Positions 17,602 to 26,134 of a stretch of DNA of 64,000 nucleotides are shown here, piece after piece. The stretch's first letter is position 1; each line of letters begins with the position of its first letter. The translations under genes and the position numbers were made by a program. This DNA comes from Actinoplanes couchii (GTDB taxonomy: Bacteria; Actinomycetota; Actinomycetes; Mycobacteriales; Micromonosporaceae). The notes under the pieces are model-generated. The model was not told the DNA's origin and searched no databases. It saw only the letters and a program-made list of their open reading frames with translations. The DNA lies in NCBI RefSeq assembly GCF_016862075.1, contig NZ_BOMG01000035.1, positions 1 to 64,000 on the forward strand. The letters run 5' to 3'.

Positions 17602-18252
17602 GTGGTCGAGCACTCCGCGGTCGAAGTCGAGAACCTGTACGTGAGCTACGGCTCGACACCGGTGCTGGTGAACGTGGGACTCACCGTCCCGGCCGGCGCC
17701 GGTGTCTGTGTGACCGGTGACAACGGCATCGGCAAGTCCACACTGCTGCGTTGTGTCAGCAGCCTGCAGCAGCCCGACTCGGGCGCGATCCGGGTGTTCG
17801 GCGCCGAGCCCGGTGACAGCCCCGCGTTCTGGGCCACGGTGGCCACCACGGTCGAGCCCCCGACGTGGTACCTGGGGCTGACCGTCCGCGAGCACGCCGA
17901 GCTGGTCTGCCGTGCGCACGGCCAGGACCCGGAGGACGCCGGCATCGACGAGGCCCTGGAGCGGCTCGGGCTGGGTGCGCACGCCGACGCCATCCCGCCG
18001 TCGCTGTCGTCCGGGCAGAAACAGCGCCTCACCCTGGCCCTGGTGCTGCTGCGCCCGAGTTCGTTGCTGATCCTGGACGAGCCGGAGCAGCGGCTGGACC
18101 CGGACGGCCGGGCGATGGTCGCCGGGATGCTCGCCGAGTACCTGTCGACCGGCGGTTCCCTGCTGCTGGCCAGCCACGACGACAAGTTCGCGGTCGCCTC
18201 GGGTGCCGAGATCGTGACGATGGAGCAGTTGTCCGGCGGCGAGGACAGGTGA
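17602..18252 (+). CDS. ABC transporter ATP-binding protein
   Basis: The protein is 216 aa from a GTG start. It has a complete nucleotide-binding domain: Walker A GDNGIGKST, signature LSSGQKQR, Walker B LLILDEPEQRLDPDG and a switch His in LLASHDD. The TGA stop overlaps the GTG start of the following membrane protein (GTGA), a standard sign of a two-subunit exporter. The substrate cannot be inferred; the partner does not look like an importer permease and no solute-binding protein is nearby. Confidence 0.92.
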   Translation: MVEHSAVEVENLYVSYGSTPVLVNVGLTVPAGAGVCVTGDNGIGKSTLLRCVSSLQQPDSGAIRVFGAEPGDSPAFWATVATTVEPPTWYLGLTVREHAELVCRAHGQDPEDAGIDEALERLGLGAHADAIPPSLSSGQKQRLTLALVLLRPSSLLILDEPEQRLDPDGRAMVAGMLAEYLSTGGSLLLASHDDKFAVASGAEIVTMEQLSGGEDR

Positions 18253-19736
18253 GCTACCTCGTCGAGTTGCGGCCGGTCCGCCGGTGGATCCGCCGCACCC
18301 GGGCGTCGCATCGGGAGCGCGGCGAGACCCTGGGCACGGCGTACACCGTCGTGTTCTGCATCGGTGTCACCATCGCGATCTTCAACGAACCGCTGGCCGC
18401 CGTCTTCACCCCGCTGGTCCCGCACCTCACCGGGGTCGGTGCGCTGGCCGCCGCCGTGGTCTGCGCCGCCCTGCTCTTCCTGGGCCTGCGCCGGCTGGGC
18501 CCGGTCACGGTCAGCCGGCCCGCCTCGTACTTCCTGCTCACCGCCCCGGTCAGCCGGCGCCGGCTGCTGGCCCCGTCGTTGCACGCCGTCGCGGCCGGTG
18601 CCGGGCTGTCGGCCGCCGCGATCACCTTCGCCGTGCTCGGGCACGCGCTGGCCGCCGGCTCGGCGGTGCTGGTGGTGACCGGCGCGCTGGTAGGCGTACT
18701 GCTGACGCTCCTGGCTTCGGCGGCGCAACGGCGACCGCATCTCGCCACGGCCACCGATGCCGTCGCCCGCGTCGCGCTCGCCCTGGGTCTGGCCACCCTG
18801 GTGGCCGAGGTGACCGGCTGGACCCCGCCCGAGTTCGGCGCGACCCCCGCGACGTCCGTGGTGCTTCCGCTGACCGGCGCCCTCGCGGTCCTGGTCACCG
18901 CCGCCTACCTGGCTGGGGTACGCGATATCGCGCGCACGCCGAACGCCGAGGTCCTGGAGTCCGCGAAGACTGCCGGCACCCTCGCCGACACGGCGTACAG
19001 CATGGAGCCGTCGTTCCTGTCCGACATGCTGGAACGGCGTTACTGGGCCCGTCGCCGCCTGCGCTCCACCACCCTGCACCGCAGGCTGCCGCCGCTGACC
19101 GCCCAGGACCTGCTGCTGGCCCGGCGCCGCACCCCGCGCCTGCTGTGGACGGCGGCGTCCACCGCGCTGCCGCTGCTGCTGACCGCCGCCCCGCCCTGGC
19201 TGCTGGCCCTGACCCTGGTGCTGGGCTCCTCGCTGGCGGCGCGGGCCACCACCGCCACGGTCAAGACCGACGCCACCAACCCGGTCCTGCTGCGCCTGCT
19301 CGGCCTGGACTCCCGCCAGGCCGTCCGGCAGCGTTTCTGGATCCCGCTGGCCCTGGCCACCACCTGGTCCACGGTGGCGCTGGCCCTGCTCCAGACGTCC
19401 GGCGCGCTCCCGCCCGGCCAGTGGTGGCTGCTGGGCGCGGCCCTAGGCCCGATCGGCGCGATCTCGGCCCTGCGGGCGGCCCGCTCCGGCATGGCCCGCA
19501 ACGACCTGATCCCGATCGACACCCCGATGGGTTCGCTGCCCACCGGCCCGCTGCTGCACGCCTTCAGCGGCATCGACATGCTGATCCTGGCCGTACCCAC
19601 GGTCATCCAGCTGTCCCAGGGCTGGCCGGCCGCCTACGACATGATCCTGTTCCAGCTGGTCCTGGCAGTAGCCGGCACCCAGGCCTACCTGACCTTCACC
19701 ACAGACCCCACCCGCCTGAACCTCTCCCCCCGCTGA
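18249..19736 (+). CDS. Polytopic membrane protein, permease partner of the ABC ATPase
   Basis: This 495-aa protein starts at a GTG overlapping the ATPase stop by four bases. It has about ten to twelve hydrophobic segments in two groups, separated by a cytoplasmic loop (about 225-280, ARTPNAEVLESAKTAGTLAD to RRLPPLTAQDLLL). The loop's position suggests the ATPase contact site. The size and pairing fit actinobacterial ABC exporter permeases. I cannot name a family with certainty. The gene is followed by an IS scar. Confidence 0.8.
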   Translation: MSYLVELRPVRRWIRRTRASHRERGETLGTAYTVVFCIGVTIAIFNEPLAAVFTPLVPHLTGVGALAAAVVCAALLFLGLRRLGPVTVSRPASYFLLTAPVSRRRLLAPSLHAVAAGAGLSAAAITFAVLGHALAAGSAVLVVTGALVGVLLTLLASAAQRRPHLATATDAVARVALALGLATLVAEVTGWTPPEFGATPATSVVLPLTGALAVLVTAAYLAGVRDIARTPNAEVLESAKTAGTLADTAYSMEPSFLSDMLERRYWARRRLRSTTLHRRLPPLTAQDLLLARRRTPRLLWTAASTALPLLLTAAPPWLLALTLVLGSSLAARATTATVKTDATNPVLLRLLGLDSRQAVRQRFWIPLALATTWSTVALALLQTSGALPPGQWWLLGAALGPIGAISALRAARSGMARNDLIPIDTPMGSLPTGPLLHAFSGIDMLILAVPTVIQLSQGWPAAYDMILFQLVLAVAGTQAYLTFTTDPTRLNLSPR

Positions 19737-19889
19737 CCCCCTCGCGACCGCCCCTCGTGATCGTCGCCGACGCGCCGCCGAGGCGGCCCCGGCCGCGGCC
19801 GCGCGAGACGGGCTTGAAGTTCCCAACACGACCTGCCGAACCGATGGTGATCAGCGTGACGGCGTGAAGATCAGTCTCTTTCGCGGGTT

Positions 19890-19985
19890 GTGGCCAAGCC
19901 GTGGGATGTTGACGACAAGTTGTGGGCGTTGATCGATCCGGTGCTGCCGCCGTGGCCGGAGAAGGCTCCGGGGCCTGGACGAGTA
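19890..19985 (+). pseudogene. N-terminal remnant of an IS5-type transposase
   Basis: From a GTG at 19890 the frame reads VAKPWDVDDKLWALIDPVLP and continues PWPEKAPGPGR. This is the characteristic N-terminus of actinobacterial IS5-family transposases (usual ending of this block PLLPPWPEKAPGP). Similarity stops near 19985, where a minus-strand IS982-like remnant begins. About 32 codons are left of a protein usually over 250 aa. Confidence 0.6.
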
Positions 19986-20029
19986 AGTCCTACCCCAGGT
20001 CAATGGTCGTAGGCGATCAATGACCTGGT

Positions 20030-20495
20030 CAAGGGCTGACCGGTGGCGCGGTCCCTTGTCCGCGATGATCAGCTGACCCGGCCGGGCGGCGAGCAGTTCG
20101 GGATCTTGTTCCAGCGCAGCGGCCAGGACCTGACGTTCGCCAGCTTTCGCATCGGCCAGTGACCAGGCGATCGGTAGGCCGGAAGAAGTACAGATCAGGT
20201 GCAGCCGCAGGCCCCAGAAGAATCGTGAGTGCGACGAGCAGTGGCCGTAAACGGCCCAGCCGGCCAGGTCGGAGCGTTTCACGGTCGGCCTCGACCGGCC
20301 GCATTCGACCGGGGTGGAATCGGTGACCCAGACATCGTCGAACCACAGATCGGTGTCCGCGGCGACCAGCCGGATTGCCTTCTTCAGTAGCGGCAACGCC
20401 GCCCGCAGCCATTTGTTGTAGCCGGGCAGGCACGGGAACGCGCCGGGTAGATGCCGGGGAAGAAACCGCAGCCAGCGGGCCTTTGCCCAGCTCAT
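20030..20495 (-). pseudogene. Truncated IS982-family transposase
   Basis: The minus strand encodes ARWLRFLPRHLPGAFPCLPG, then YNKWLRAALPLLKKAIR, DSTPVECGRSR (first catalytic Asp), SDLAGWAVYGHCSSHSRFFW, GLRLHLICTSSGLPIAWSLA and LIIADKG. These are the core of an IS982 DDE transposase. The N-terminal third is missing and similarity ends just after LIIADKG at about 20030. Beyond that the open frame continues only as the mirror image of the IS5 remnant. The element is therefore broken at both ends. Confidence 0.75.
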
Positions 20496-20875
20496 CTAAA
20501 AGATGAGTGAAGCCTTCCGGCAGGCCTACCGCGAACGCGGCACCGAACCGATCACCCCCAGACCGCCGAAGACCACGCCGTGCCACGAGACCCCACGATC
20601 GGCCGCCGGTCCCCGAAACGGGACTTCTTTGCTTCCCAGCCAGGCAGATCCGACACCCTGACCACAGCAACCGCCCAGCCATGACCGCGGACCGTGAGAA
20701 GGCGGCCGACTCGGGCCCCGGCGAAGGGTTGACCGCGACCACCGCATCCGGCCCGGCAGTCGCGGGGAAAGCCGGACCATCGCATTCCTGGCGTGGCCGC
20801 CACGGTCACCGTAAGAGATTCGTACAAGAAGAAGAGAATTGACCTTAAGCCGCGATGCTCACGGTGACCAGAAAA
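20496..20875. other. Gene-poor stretch next to the IS scar
   Basis: About 380 bp without a gene I can support. A plus-strand frame from an ATG at 20502 begins MSEAFRQAYRERGTEPITPR and stops after about 50 codons, possibly a fragment of an unknown protein. The other frames have no recognisable motifs. It is probably insertion debris between the transposase remnants and nucS. Confidence 0.4.
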
Positions 20876-20947
20876 GGTTTTGGGGCCGGGTGACCCACGG
20901 AGGGATCAAGCCTGACCGCCCGGAGTGGGTCACCCGGCCCCAAAACC
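20876..20947 (-). repeat. Long hairpin with conserved loop, copy 2
   Basis: The 23-bp arms (20876-20898, beginning GGTTTTGGGGCC, and 20925-20947) are perfectly complementary around a 26-nt loop (20899-20924, core ATCAAGCCTGACCGCCC). The loop equals the reverse complement of copy 1 except at one position. It starts 22 bp beyond the stop of nucS, on the nucS strand in the same relative orientation as copy 1 has to the AI-2E permease gene. Confidence 0.85.
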
Positions 20948-20969
20948 GAACCAGGCGAGCGCGACAATC

Positions 20970-21629
20970 TCAGAAAAGAGTGAGCTCGTCCTTCTTCATC
21001 CCACGAAGCTTGTCGTAATCAACGACGACACAACGAATCCCACGATCGTTAGCAAGCACCCGAGCCTGAGGCTTGATCTCCTGAGCAGCGAAAACCCCGG
21101 CAACAGGAGAAAGGAGCGGATCGCGGTTCATGAGTTCGAGGTAACGGGTGAGCTGCTCGACTCCGTCGATCTCGCCTCGGCGCTTCACCTCGACGGCCAC
21201 CGATTTACCCTCGGCGTCCTTCAACAACAGGTCCACCGGGCCGATGGCGGTCATGTATTCCCGCCGCACCAACGTGTATCCCTCGCCGAACGTCTCGGGA
21301 TGTTTGGCGAGCAGTTCCTGAAGGTGCGCCTCCACCCCGTCCTTGACGAGTCCGGGGTCGACCCCCAACTCATAGGAATAGTCCTGGAACACTTCCTCCA
21401 GGGTGATCCGCAATTCCTCACCGGCCTTGTTGACCACTTTCCAGACGCCCGGCGCCTCCTGCAGCTTGCAGGGCGGGCTCATCCAGTTGAGCGGTTTGTA
21501 GGCACGGTCGTCGGCGTGGATCGACACCGACCCGTCGGCTTTGACCATCAACAGCCGCACCGCCGGGGGCAGGTGGGCGGAAAGACGGCCGACATAGTCC
21601 ACGGAGCATTTCGCGATGACCAGGCGCAC
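20970..21629 (-). CDS. nucS: Mismatch-specific endonuclease NucS (EndoMS)
   Basis: The protein is 219 aa from a GTG at 21627-21629, which gives the canonical start [16 protein letters not shown]; the longer open frame adds an unconserved segment. The N-terminal DNA-binding domain includes [20 protein letters not shown]. The RecB-like nuclease domain has GPVDLLLKD (Asp133), [13 protein letters not shown] (Glu147, Lys149) and QLTRYLE. NucS cleaves mismatched duplexes and provides mismatch repair in actinobacteria that lack MutS/MutL. The C-terminal DELTLF resembles a sliding-clamp-binding peptide. It is divergent from a DUF4126 gene with a 71-bp gap. Confidence 0.95.
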   Translation of the reverse strand: MRLVIAKCSVDYVGRLSAHLPPAVRLLMVKADGSVSIHADDRAYKPLNWMSPPCKLQEAPGVWKVVNKAGEELRITLEEVFQDYSYELGVDPGLVKDGVEAHLQELLAKHPETFGEGYTLVRREYMTAIGPVDLLLKDAEGKSVAVEVKRRGEIDGVEQLTRYLELMNRDPLLSPVAGVFAAQEIKPQARVLANDRGIRCVVVDYDKLRGMKKDELTLF

Positions 21630-21700
21630 CGCACGACGGTACCTGAAGCGTGGCGGGTGCCCGTCGGGCGGCACGTGCGTGGCGGTGCCATGCTGGGAAC

Positions 21701-22321
21701 GTGCTGGAAGTATTGACGGGTACCGGTCTGGCGGCGTCGGCCGGGCTGAACGCCTACATCCCCCTGCTGACGATGGGTCTGCTGGCGCGGTACACCGAGG
21801 CCATCGACCTTCCGTCCGGTTCGGCCTGGTTGTCGAACGGCTGGACGCTGACGATTCTGGCGTTCCTGCTGGCGATCGAGATGGTGGCCGACAAGGTGCC
21901 GGTCGTCGATCATGTGAACGACGTGGTGCAGACGTTCGTCCGGCCGACGGCGGGTGGTCTGGCGTTCGGGACGGGGTCGGCGTCGGAGACGGTGACGGTG
22001 GCCGATCCGGGCGCGTTCTTCACGTCGAACCAGTGGGTGCCGATCGTCGCCGGTGTGCTGATCGCCCTGGTGGTGCACGGGGTGAAGGCGGCGTCGCGGC
22101 CGGTGGTGAACACGGCGACGGCCGGTTTCGGGGCGCCGGTGGCCAGCACGGCCGAGGACATCGGCAGTGTGCTCATGTCGATTCTGGCGATTCTGCTGCC
22201 GGTGCTGGTGCTGATCGGCCTGGTGGTGATGGTGTGGGCGGCCGTCTGGGTGGTCCGGCGGCGTAACCGGCGCAAAAGGGAACGCGACGCGGGTGTCGAA
22301 ACCCGGCAGCTGTTTGGTTGA
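21701..22321 (+). CDS. DUF4126 domain-containing membrane protein
   Basis: The protein is 206 aa from a GTG at 21701; the longer open frame upstream overlaps nucS. It begins [20 protein letters not shown], typical of DUF4126. Four to five hydrophobic segments follow, and the C-terminal tail is basic ([11 protein letters not shown]). Its function is unknown. The stop overlaps the TTG start of the next membrane protein. Confidence 0.8.
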   Translation: MLEVLTGTGLAASAGLNAYIPLLTMGLLARYTEAIDLPSGSAWLSNGWTLTILAFLLAIEMVADKVPVVDHVNDVVQTFVRPTAGGLAFGTGSASETVTVADPGAFFTSNQWVPIVAGVLIALVVHGVKAASRPVVNTATAGFGAPVASTAEDIGSVLMSILAILLPVLVLIGLVVMVWAAVWVVRRRNRRKRERDAGVETRQLFG

Positions 22322-23643
22322 CTCTACCGGTGCCCGCGATCGCCGTACCCGCCTTCGCCCTCACGTGGTGGCTGTCCTGTTATCTGATCGGCCGGGATCC
22401 GCGGCGCGCGTCTCTGCGCTGGCCGGCGTGCGGGCTGTTGTCGTACGCCCTGGGTGTCGCCGTGTGGACGGTGGCCCCGGGGTCGGAGGCCGCCGAGATC
22501 CTCCTGTGTGTACCGGCGTTGTGCTGGGCCGGCGCGGTGGTGGCGCTGTTGCCGCTGACGCCGGTGGAGCGCCGCCCGATCGATCGGGGCGCGCTGACGC
22601 TCGGCGCCCTGTTCCTGCTGATCATCATGTTCCTGCCGCAGGTGGGCCGGCTGGTGGTGCTGGCGCCGCTGGTGGGCGCGCTGGTCCTGCTGTGGCGGAT
22701 GCGGGCCCAGGTGTCGCCGGTGTCGCTGCCGCTGGCCCTGACGTCGATGGCGGTGCTGTACACGGCCGGCCTGGCGCTGCTGCTGTTCCCGTTCGGCGGC
22801 GAGGTTCCGGCGATCGCCGCGATCGGCGTGGATCTGCTGGTGTTCGGCTATCTGATGGCGGTGGCGCACGCGGCCGAGTCGGGTGAGCGGCTGGGCCCGG
22901 ACGTGCGCCGGTCGCTGGCCGGCGGCTTGACGGCGGCGCTGCTGCTGGGGGTGCCGGCCGGGCTGACGATCTGGCTGGCCGGCGACAAAGACGTGGTGAC
23001 GGTGCTGCAGTTCGTGGTGGTGGCGGCCGGTGCCACGGTGGCCGGGCTGGGTGATCTGGTGCGCCGGGCGATGGATCGGCTGGCGCTGGGTGACGATTCC
23101 GGGTTGCGGGCGGACCGGTCGGCGCTGTTCCTGAACGCGGACGCGCTGCTGCGCCGCCGGGAGCCGCGGCGGCTGGAGGCGCTGGGCGAGCCGGAGTTCC
23201 TGCGGCTGACCCGGCGGGCGCTGACCGATTTCGGGGATCTGAACCGGCTGGCCCGCAGCCCGCTGACGGATCTGCCGCTGGTGGGGTTGCGGCTGGCGGG
23301 CCGGGAGGATCAGCCGCGGGCCCGGGCCGGCGCGCTGCGGGCGGTGCTGCGGGAGTGTGTGTCGGAGCTGCGGCCGGCCGGTCCGTTCGGGACGACCGAC
23401 GATTGGCGGCACTACAACGTGCTGCAGTTCTGCTGTGTGCTCGGGCTGAATCCGTACAGCCGGCGGGTGCGGGTGGACGGGCTGAGCCGGGAGGCGCGGC
23501 TGGTCGTCGACTGGTTCCGGCGGTACGTCCCGGAGGACGTCACGAAGCAGTGGCTGCGGGAGGCCGCGATGGTGGTGGCGGAGCGGTTGTGGACGGAGAT
23601 GGAGGGACGGCAGCTCCCGACACGCAGCATCAAAACCCCATAA
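22318..23643 (+). CDS. Polytopic membrane protein with C-terminal cytoplasmic domain, unknown function
   Basis: The frame opens at a TTG (22318) overlapping the previous stop by four bases; a GTG at 22330 is the alternative. The first roughly 250 residues contain about eight hydrophobic helices. Residues about 255-441 are soluble and include TDDWRHYNVLQFCCVLGLNP and RLVVDWFRRYVPEDVTKQWL. I do not recognise this C-terminal domain. It may share an operon with the DUF4126 gene before it and with the FtsK-like gene 49 bp downstream. Confidence 0.7.
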   Translation: MTLPVPAIAVPAFALTWWLSCYLIGRDPRRASLRWPACGLLSYALGVAVWTVAPGSEAAEILLCVPALCWAGAVVALLPLTPVERRPIDRGALTLGALFLLIIMFLPQVGRLVVLAPLVGALVLLWRMRAQVSPVSLPLALTSMAVLYTAGLALLLFPFGGEVPAIAAIGVDLLVFGYLMAVAHAAESGERLGPDVRRSLAGGLTAALLLGVPAGLTIWLAGDKDVVTVLQFVVVAAGATVAGLGDLVRRAMDRLALGDDSGLRADRSALFLNADALLRRREPRRLEALGEPEFLRLTRRALTDFGDLNRLARSPLTDLPLVGLRLAGREDQPRARAGALRAVLRECVSELRPAGPFGTTDDWRHYNVLQFCCVLGLNPYSRRVRVDGLSREARLVVDWFRRYVPEDVTKQWLREAAMVVAERLWTEMEGRQLPTRSIKTP

Positions 23644-23692
23644 AAGGTCATTTAGTGGCTAATATCCCCGACCATGGACGCCGGGGTATCGC

Positions 23693-26134
23693 GTGGGTAG
23701 CCACCGCAACGCGCTGGTCGCCGTGATCCGGCAGGAGCTGGCCGAGGCCCGCGGCACCGCCCGCGCGGTTCTGGCCGCCGCCGAGTCGGCCCGGGGCGAG
23801 GCACAGAACCGTCGGCGGCTGGTCCGGGACGCCTACGCCACCTGCCTGAACCAGTTGGCCACCGCCCGGGAGACCGCCCGCCAGGACATCAGGCAACGCT
23901 TCCACGGCGAGGCCGACCGGCTCGCCGGGCACCTGCGCGGCCTGGCCTCGGCCAGCGCCTCCGGGGCCGCCGGGACGTCCTGGCGACTGTGGGCGCCGAG
24001 CGACCCCGAGCCGGGCCGCCCGCCGGGCCTGCTGCGGATCGGCACCATCGACTTCGACGAGACCGAGGCGCTGCCCGGTCTGATCCCACTGCTCGACCGG
24101 GCGCACCTGCACCTGAGCGGCCCGCAGTCCACCCTCGACGAGGTGATCACCGGGCTGCTGCTGCGGGCGCTGGGCAGCACCCGGGCCGGCGAGGTGGAGC
24201 TGACCGTCTACGACCCGGAGCGCCTCGGCGAGACGCTCGCGGTCTTCGCGCCGCTCGGCACCCGGTTCGTCGGGCCGGGCGGGCTGGGGCCGCTGCTGGA
24301 CGAGCTGGTCGACCGCCTGTGCCGGGACGAGGACCGGGACGGCTGGCGGATCGTGGTGCTGCTCGCCGATCCGGCCACGGTCGAGGAGATGACCCGGGCG
24401 CAGCGGGCCCAACTGGACCGGATCGTGCGTACCGGCGTGGGCCGTGGGGTGCACCTGGTGGTCCGGGGCATGGAGCTTACCGAGCACCCGTCGGTGGAGC
24501 GGATCACGGTCCGGGACCGGATCGCCTCGTGCAGTTCGCTGGACCGGCTGGAGGTCCGGCTCGACCCGGCCCCGCCGCCGCAGCGTGTCGCGGCGTTCTG
24601 CCGGGAGGCCGCCGACCGGCTGCGCCAGGGCCCGCCGCCGGCCCGGCTGGCCGACCTGGAACCGGACCGGCACTGGGCGGAGTCGGCCCGGGACGGTCTG
24701 CTCGCCCCGATCGGCGACAGCACCGACGGCGTCCTGGTCGAGCTGTCGCTCGGTGACCGGTCCCCGCACCTGCTGATCGGCGGGCCGGCCGGGTCCGGGA
24801 AGACCAACCTGATCTACACCTGGCTGGGTTCGCTGGCCACCCGGTACGGTCCCGGCGAACTGGCGGTCCACCTGCTGGACTTCACGCCGGGCGACGCGTT
24901 CACCAGGTACGTTCCCGGCCCGCGCGACCCGAGCTGGCTCCCGCAGCTGCGGCTGGCCGGGATCAACCTGCAGCACGACCGGGAGTTCGGGCTGGCCGTG
25001 CTGCGCCATCTGGACACCCCGGCGGCGGTCCGGACGGTACTGGTGATCGACGAGTTCCCGGTGCTGTTCGACGGCCGGGACGCGCTCGCCGACGAGGCCA
25101 CCGCCCTGCTGGCGGAGCTGGTCCGGCGGGAGCGTGTGCACCTGGTGCTGTCCGCGCAGGACGGGGTGCAGTCGCTGACCGGGCGGCCGGCCGTCTTCGA
25201 CCGGTTCACCACCCGGATCGCCCTGCCGCAGGCCCGCCGGGTGCTGGCCGCCGACAACCTGGCCGCGTCGCTGATCCCCCGGTTCCACACGGTTGTCAAC
25301 GGTGAGTCGGGGCTGGCCGGGGCCAACCGGATCGTCCGGCTCCCGGACGCCGGCGACCGCACCGCCTGGGGCGCCACCCAGCGCCGGCTGTGGCGGTGCC
25401 GGCCGGCCGGCTGCGAGGAGCCGCGGGTCTTCGACGGATCCGTGGTGCCCCGGCTGCCGGCGGCCTTCCGGTCGTCCGGGCGGGTGCCCGCCGCGGCCGG
25501 CACTGTCCCCTCCGCGGTGCTGGGCGAACGGATCGAGGTGACCGCGCAGCCCGCCCGGCTGGGTCTGCAGGCGGAGCCGGGACGCAACCTGGCGGTGCTC
25601 GGGAACCGGTCCGGCGAGGCCTGTGACGTGCTGGCCGCCGCCGCGCTGTCGCTGGCCGCCCAGGGCCCGGCGCACTTCAGCGTGGTATGCCTGGAACCGG
25701 AGGCCGAACCGGCGGCCACCCGGCTGGTCGCCGAACTCCCGGCCGCCGACTGGTACGACGCCGCGGACGTCCACTTCGAGCCGCCGGAGTCGGACGTGCC
25801 GCGGTACGTGATCGGTTACGGACTCGACGCGGCCGGTCCCCGCCACCGCCCGGCGCTGCGCGCGCTGCTCACCGGCGGCCCGCAGCGGCGGATCCACGTG
25901 CTCGGCTGGTGGCGGTCGGTGGCCCGGCTCCGCGACGACCTGGCCGGGCGGTTCGAGCCGATCGGCGCCTGGGTGGCCCTCGGTGTGCACGGCTCCGAAC
26001 TGGCCCCGCTGCACCCGCGGCCGGGCGGGCCGTACTGGACCCCGCGGCCGCGCCGGGCGCTGTTCTTCGACAGTGCGGTGCACCGCACGCCGGAAGTCAT
26101 CATCCCGTACGAGGTGAACAGTGACCATACGTGA
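23693..26134 (+). CDS. Soluble FtsK/SpoIIIE-type ATPase with N-terminal coiled coil
   Basis: The protein is 813 aa from a GTG at 23693. Residues 1-85 are an Ala/Arg/Glu coiled coil with no membrane helix. Residues about 95-310 look like a degenerate RecA-type domain without a P-loop. The central domain has Walker A GGPAGSGKT (363-371) and Walker B VLVIDEFPVLF (from 449), and about 600-813 is a third, again degenerate, ATPase-like part. One active domain flanked by inactive ones recalls EccC-type motors of type VII secretion, but the usual membrane anchor and ESX neighbours are absent. The next gene overlaps by 14 bp and encodes a coiled-coil membrane protein that could provide the anchor. Confidence 0.8.
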   Translation: MGSHRNALVAVIRQELAEARGTARAVLAAAESARGEAQNRRRLVRDAYATCLNQLATARETARQDIRQRFHGEADRLAGHLRGLASASASGAAGTSWRLWAPSDPEPGRPPGLLRIGTIDFDETEALPGLIPLLDRAHLHLSGPQSTLDEVITGLLLRALGSTRAGEVELTVYDPERLGETLAVFAPLGTRFVGPGGLGPLLDELVDRLCRDEDRDGWRIVVLLADPATVEEMTRAQRAQLDRIVRTGVGRGVHLVVRGMELTEHPSVERITVRDRIASCSSLDRLEVRLDPAPPPQRVAAFCREAADRLRQGPPPARLADLEPDRHWAESARDGLLAPIGDSTDGVLVELSLGDRSPHLLIGGPAGSGKTNLIYTWLGSLATRYGPGELAVHLLDFTPGDAFTRYVPGPRDPSWLPQLRLAGINLQHDREFGLAVLRHLDTPAAVRTVLVIDEFPVLFDGRDALADEATALLAELVRRERVHLVLSAQDGVQSLTGRPAVFDRFTTRIALPQARRVLAADNLAASLIPRFHTVVNGESGLAGANRIVRLPDAGDRTAWGATQRRLWRCRPAGCEEPRVFDGSVVPRLPAAFRSSGRVPAAAGTVPSAVLGERIEVTAQPARLGLQAEPGRNLAVLGNRSGEACDVLAAAALSLAAQGPAHFSVVCLEPEAEPAATRLVAELPAADWYDAADVHFEPPESDVPRYVIGYGLDAAGPRHRPALRALLTGGPQRRIHVLGWWRSVARLRDDLAGRFEPIGAWVALGVHGSELAPLHPRPGGPYWTPRPRRALFFDSAVHRTPEVIIPYEVNSDHT

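Noticed and set aside
20507..20842. A 111-codon open frame next to the IS scar.
   Set aside because: No recognisable domain, no good ribosome site and Arg/Pro/Thr-rich composition; treated as debris.
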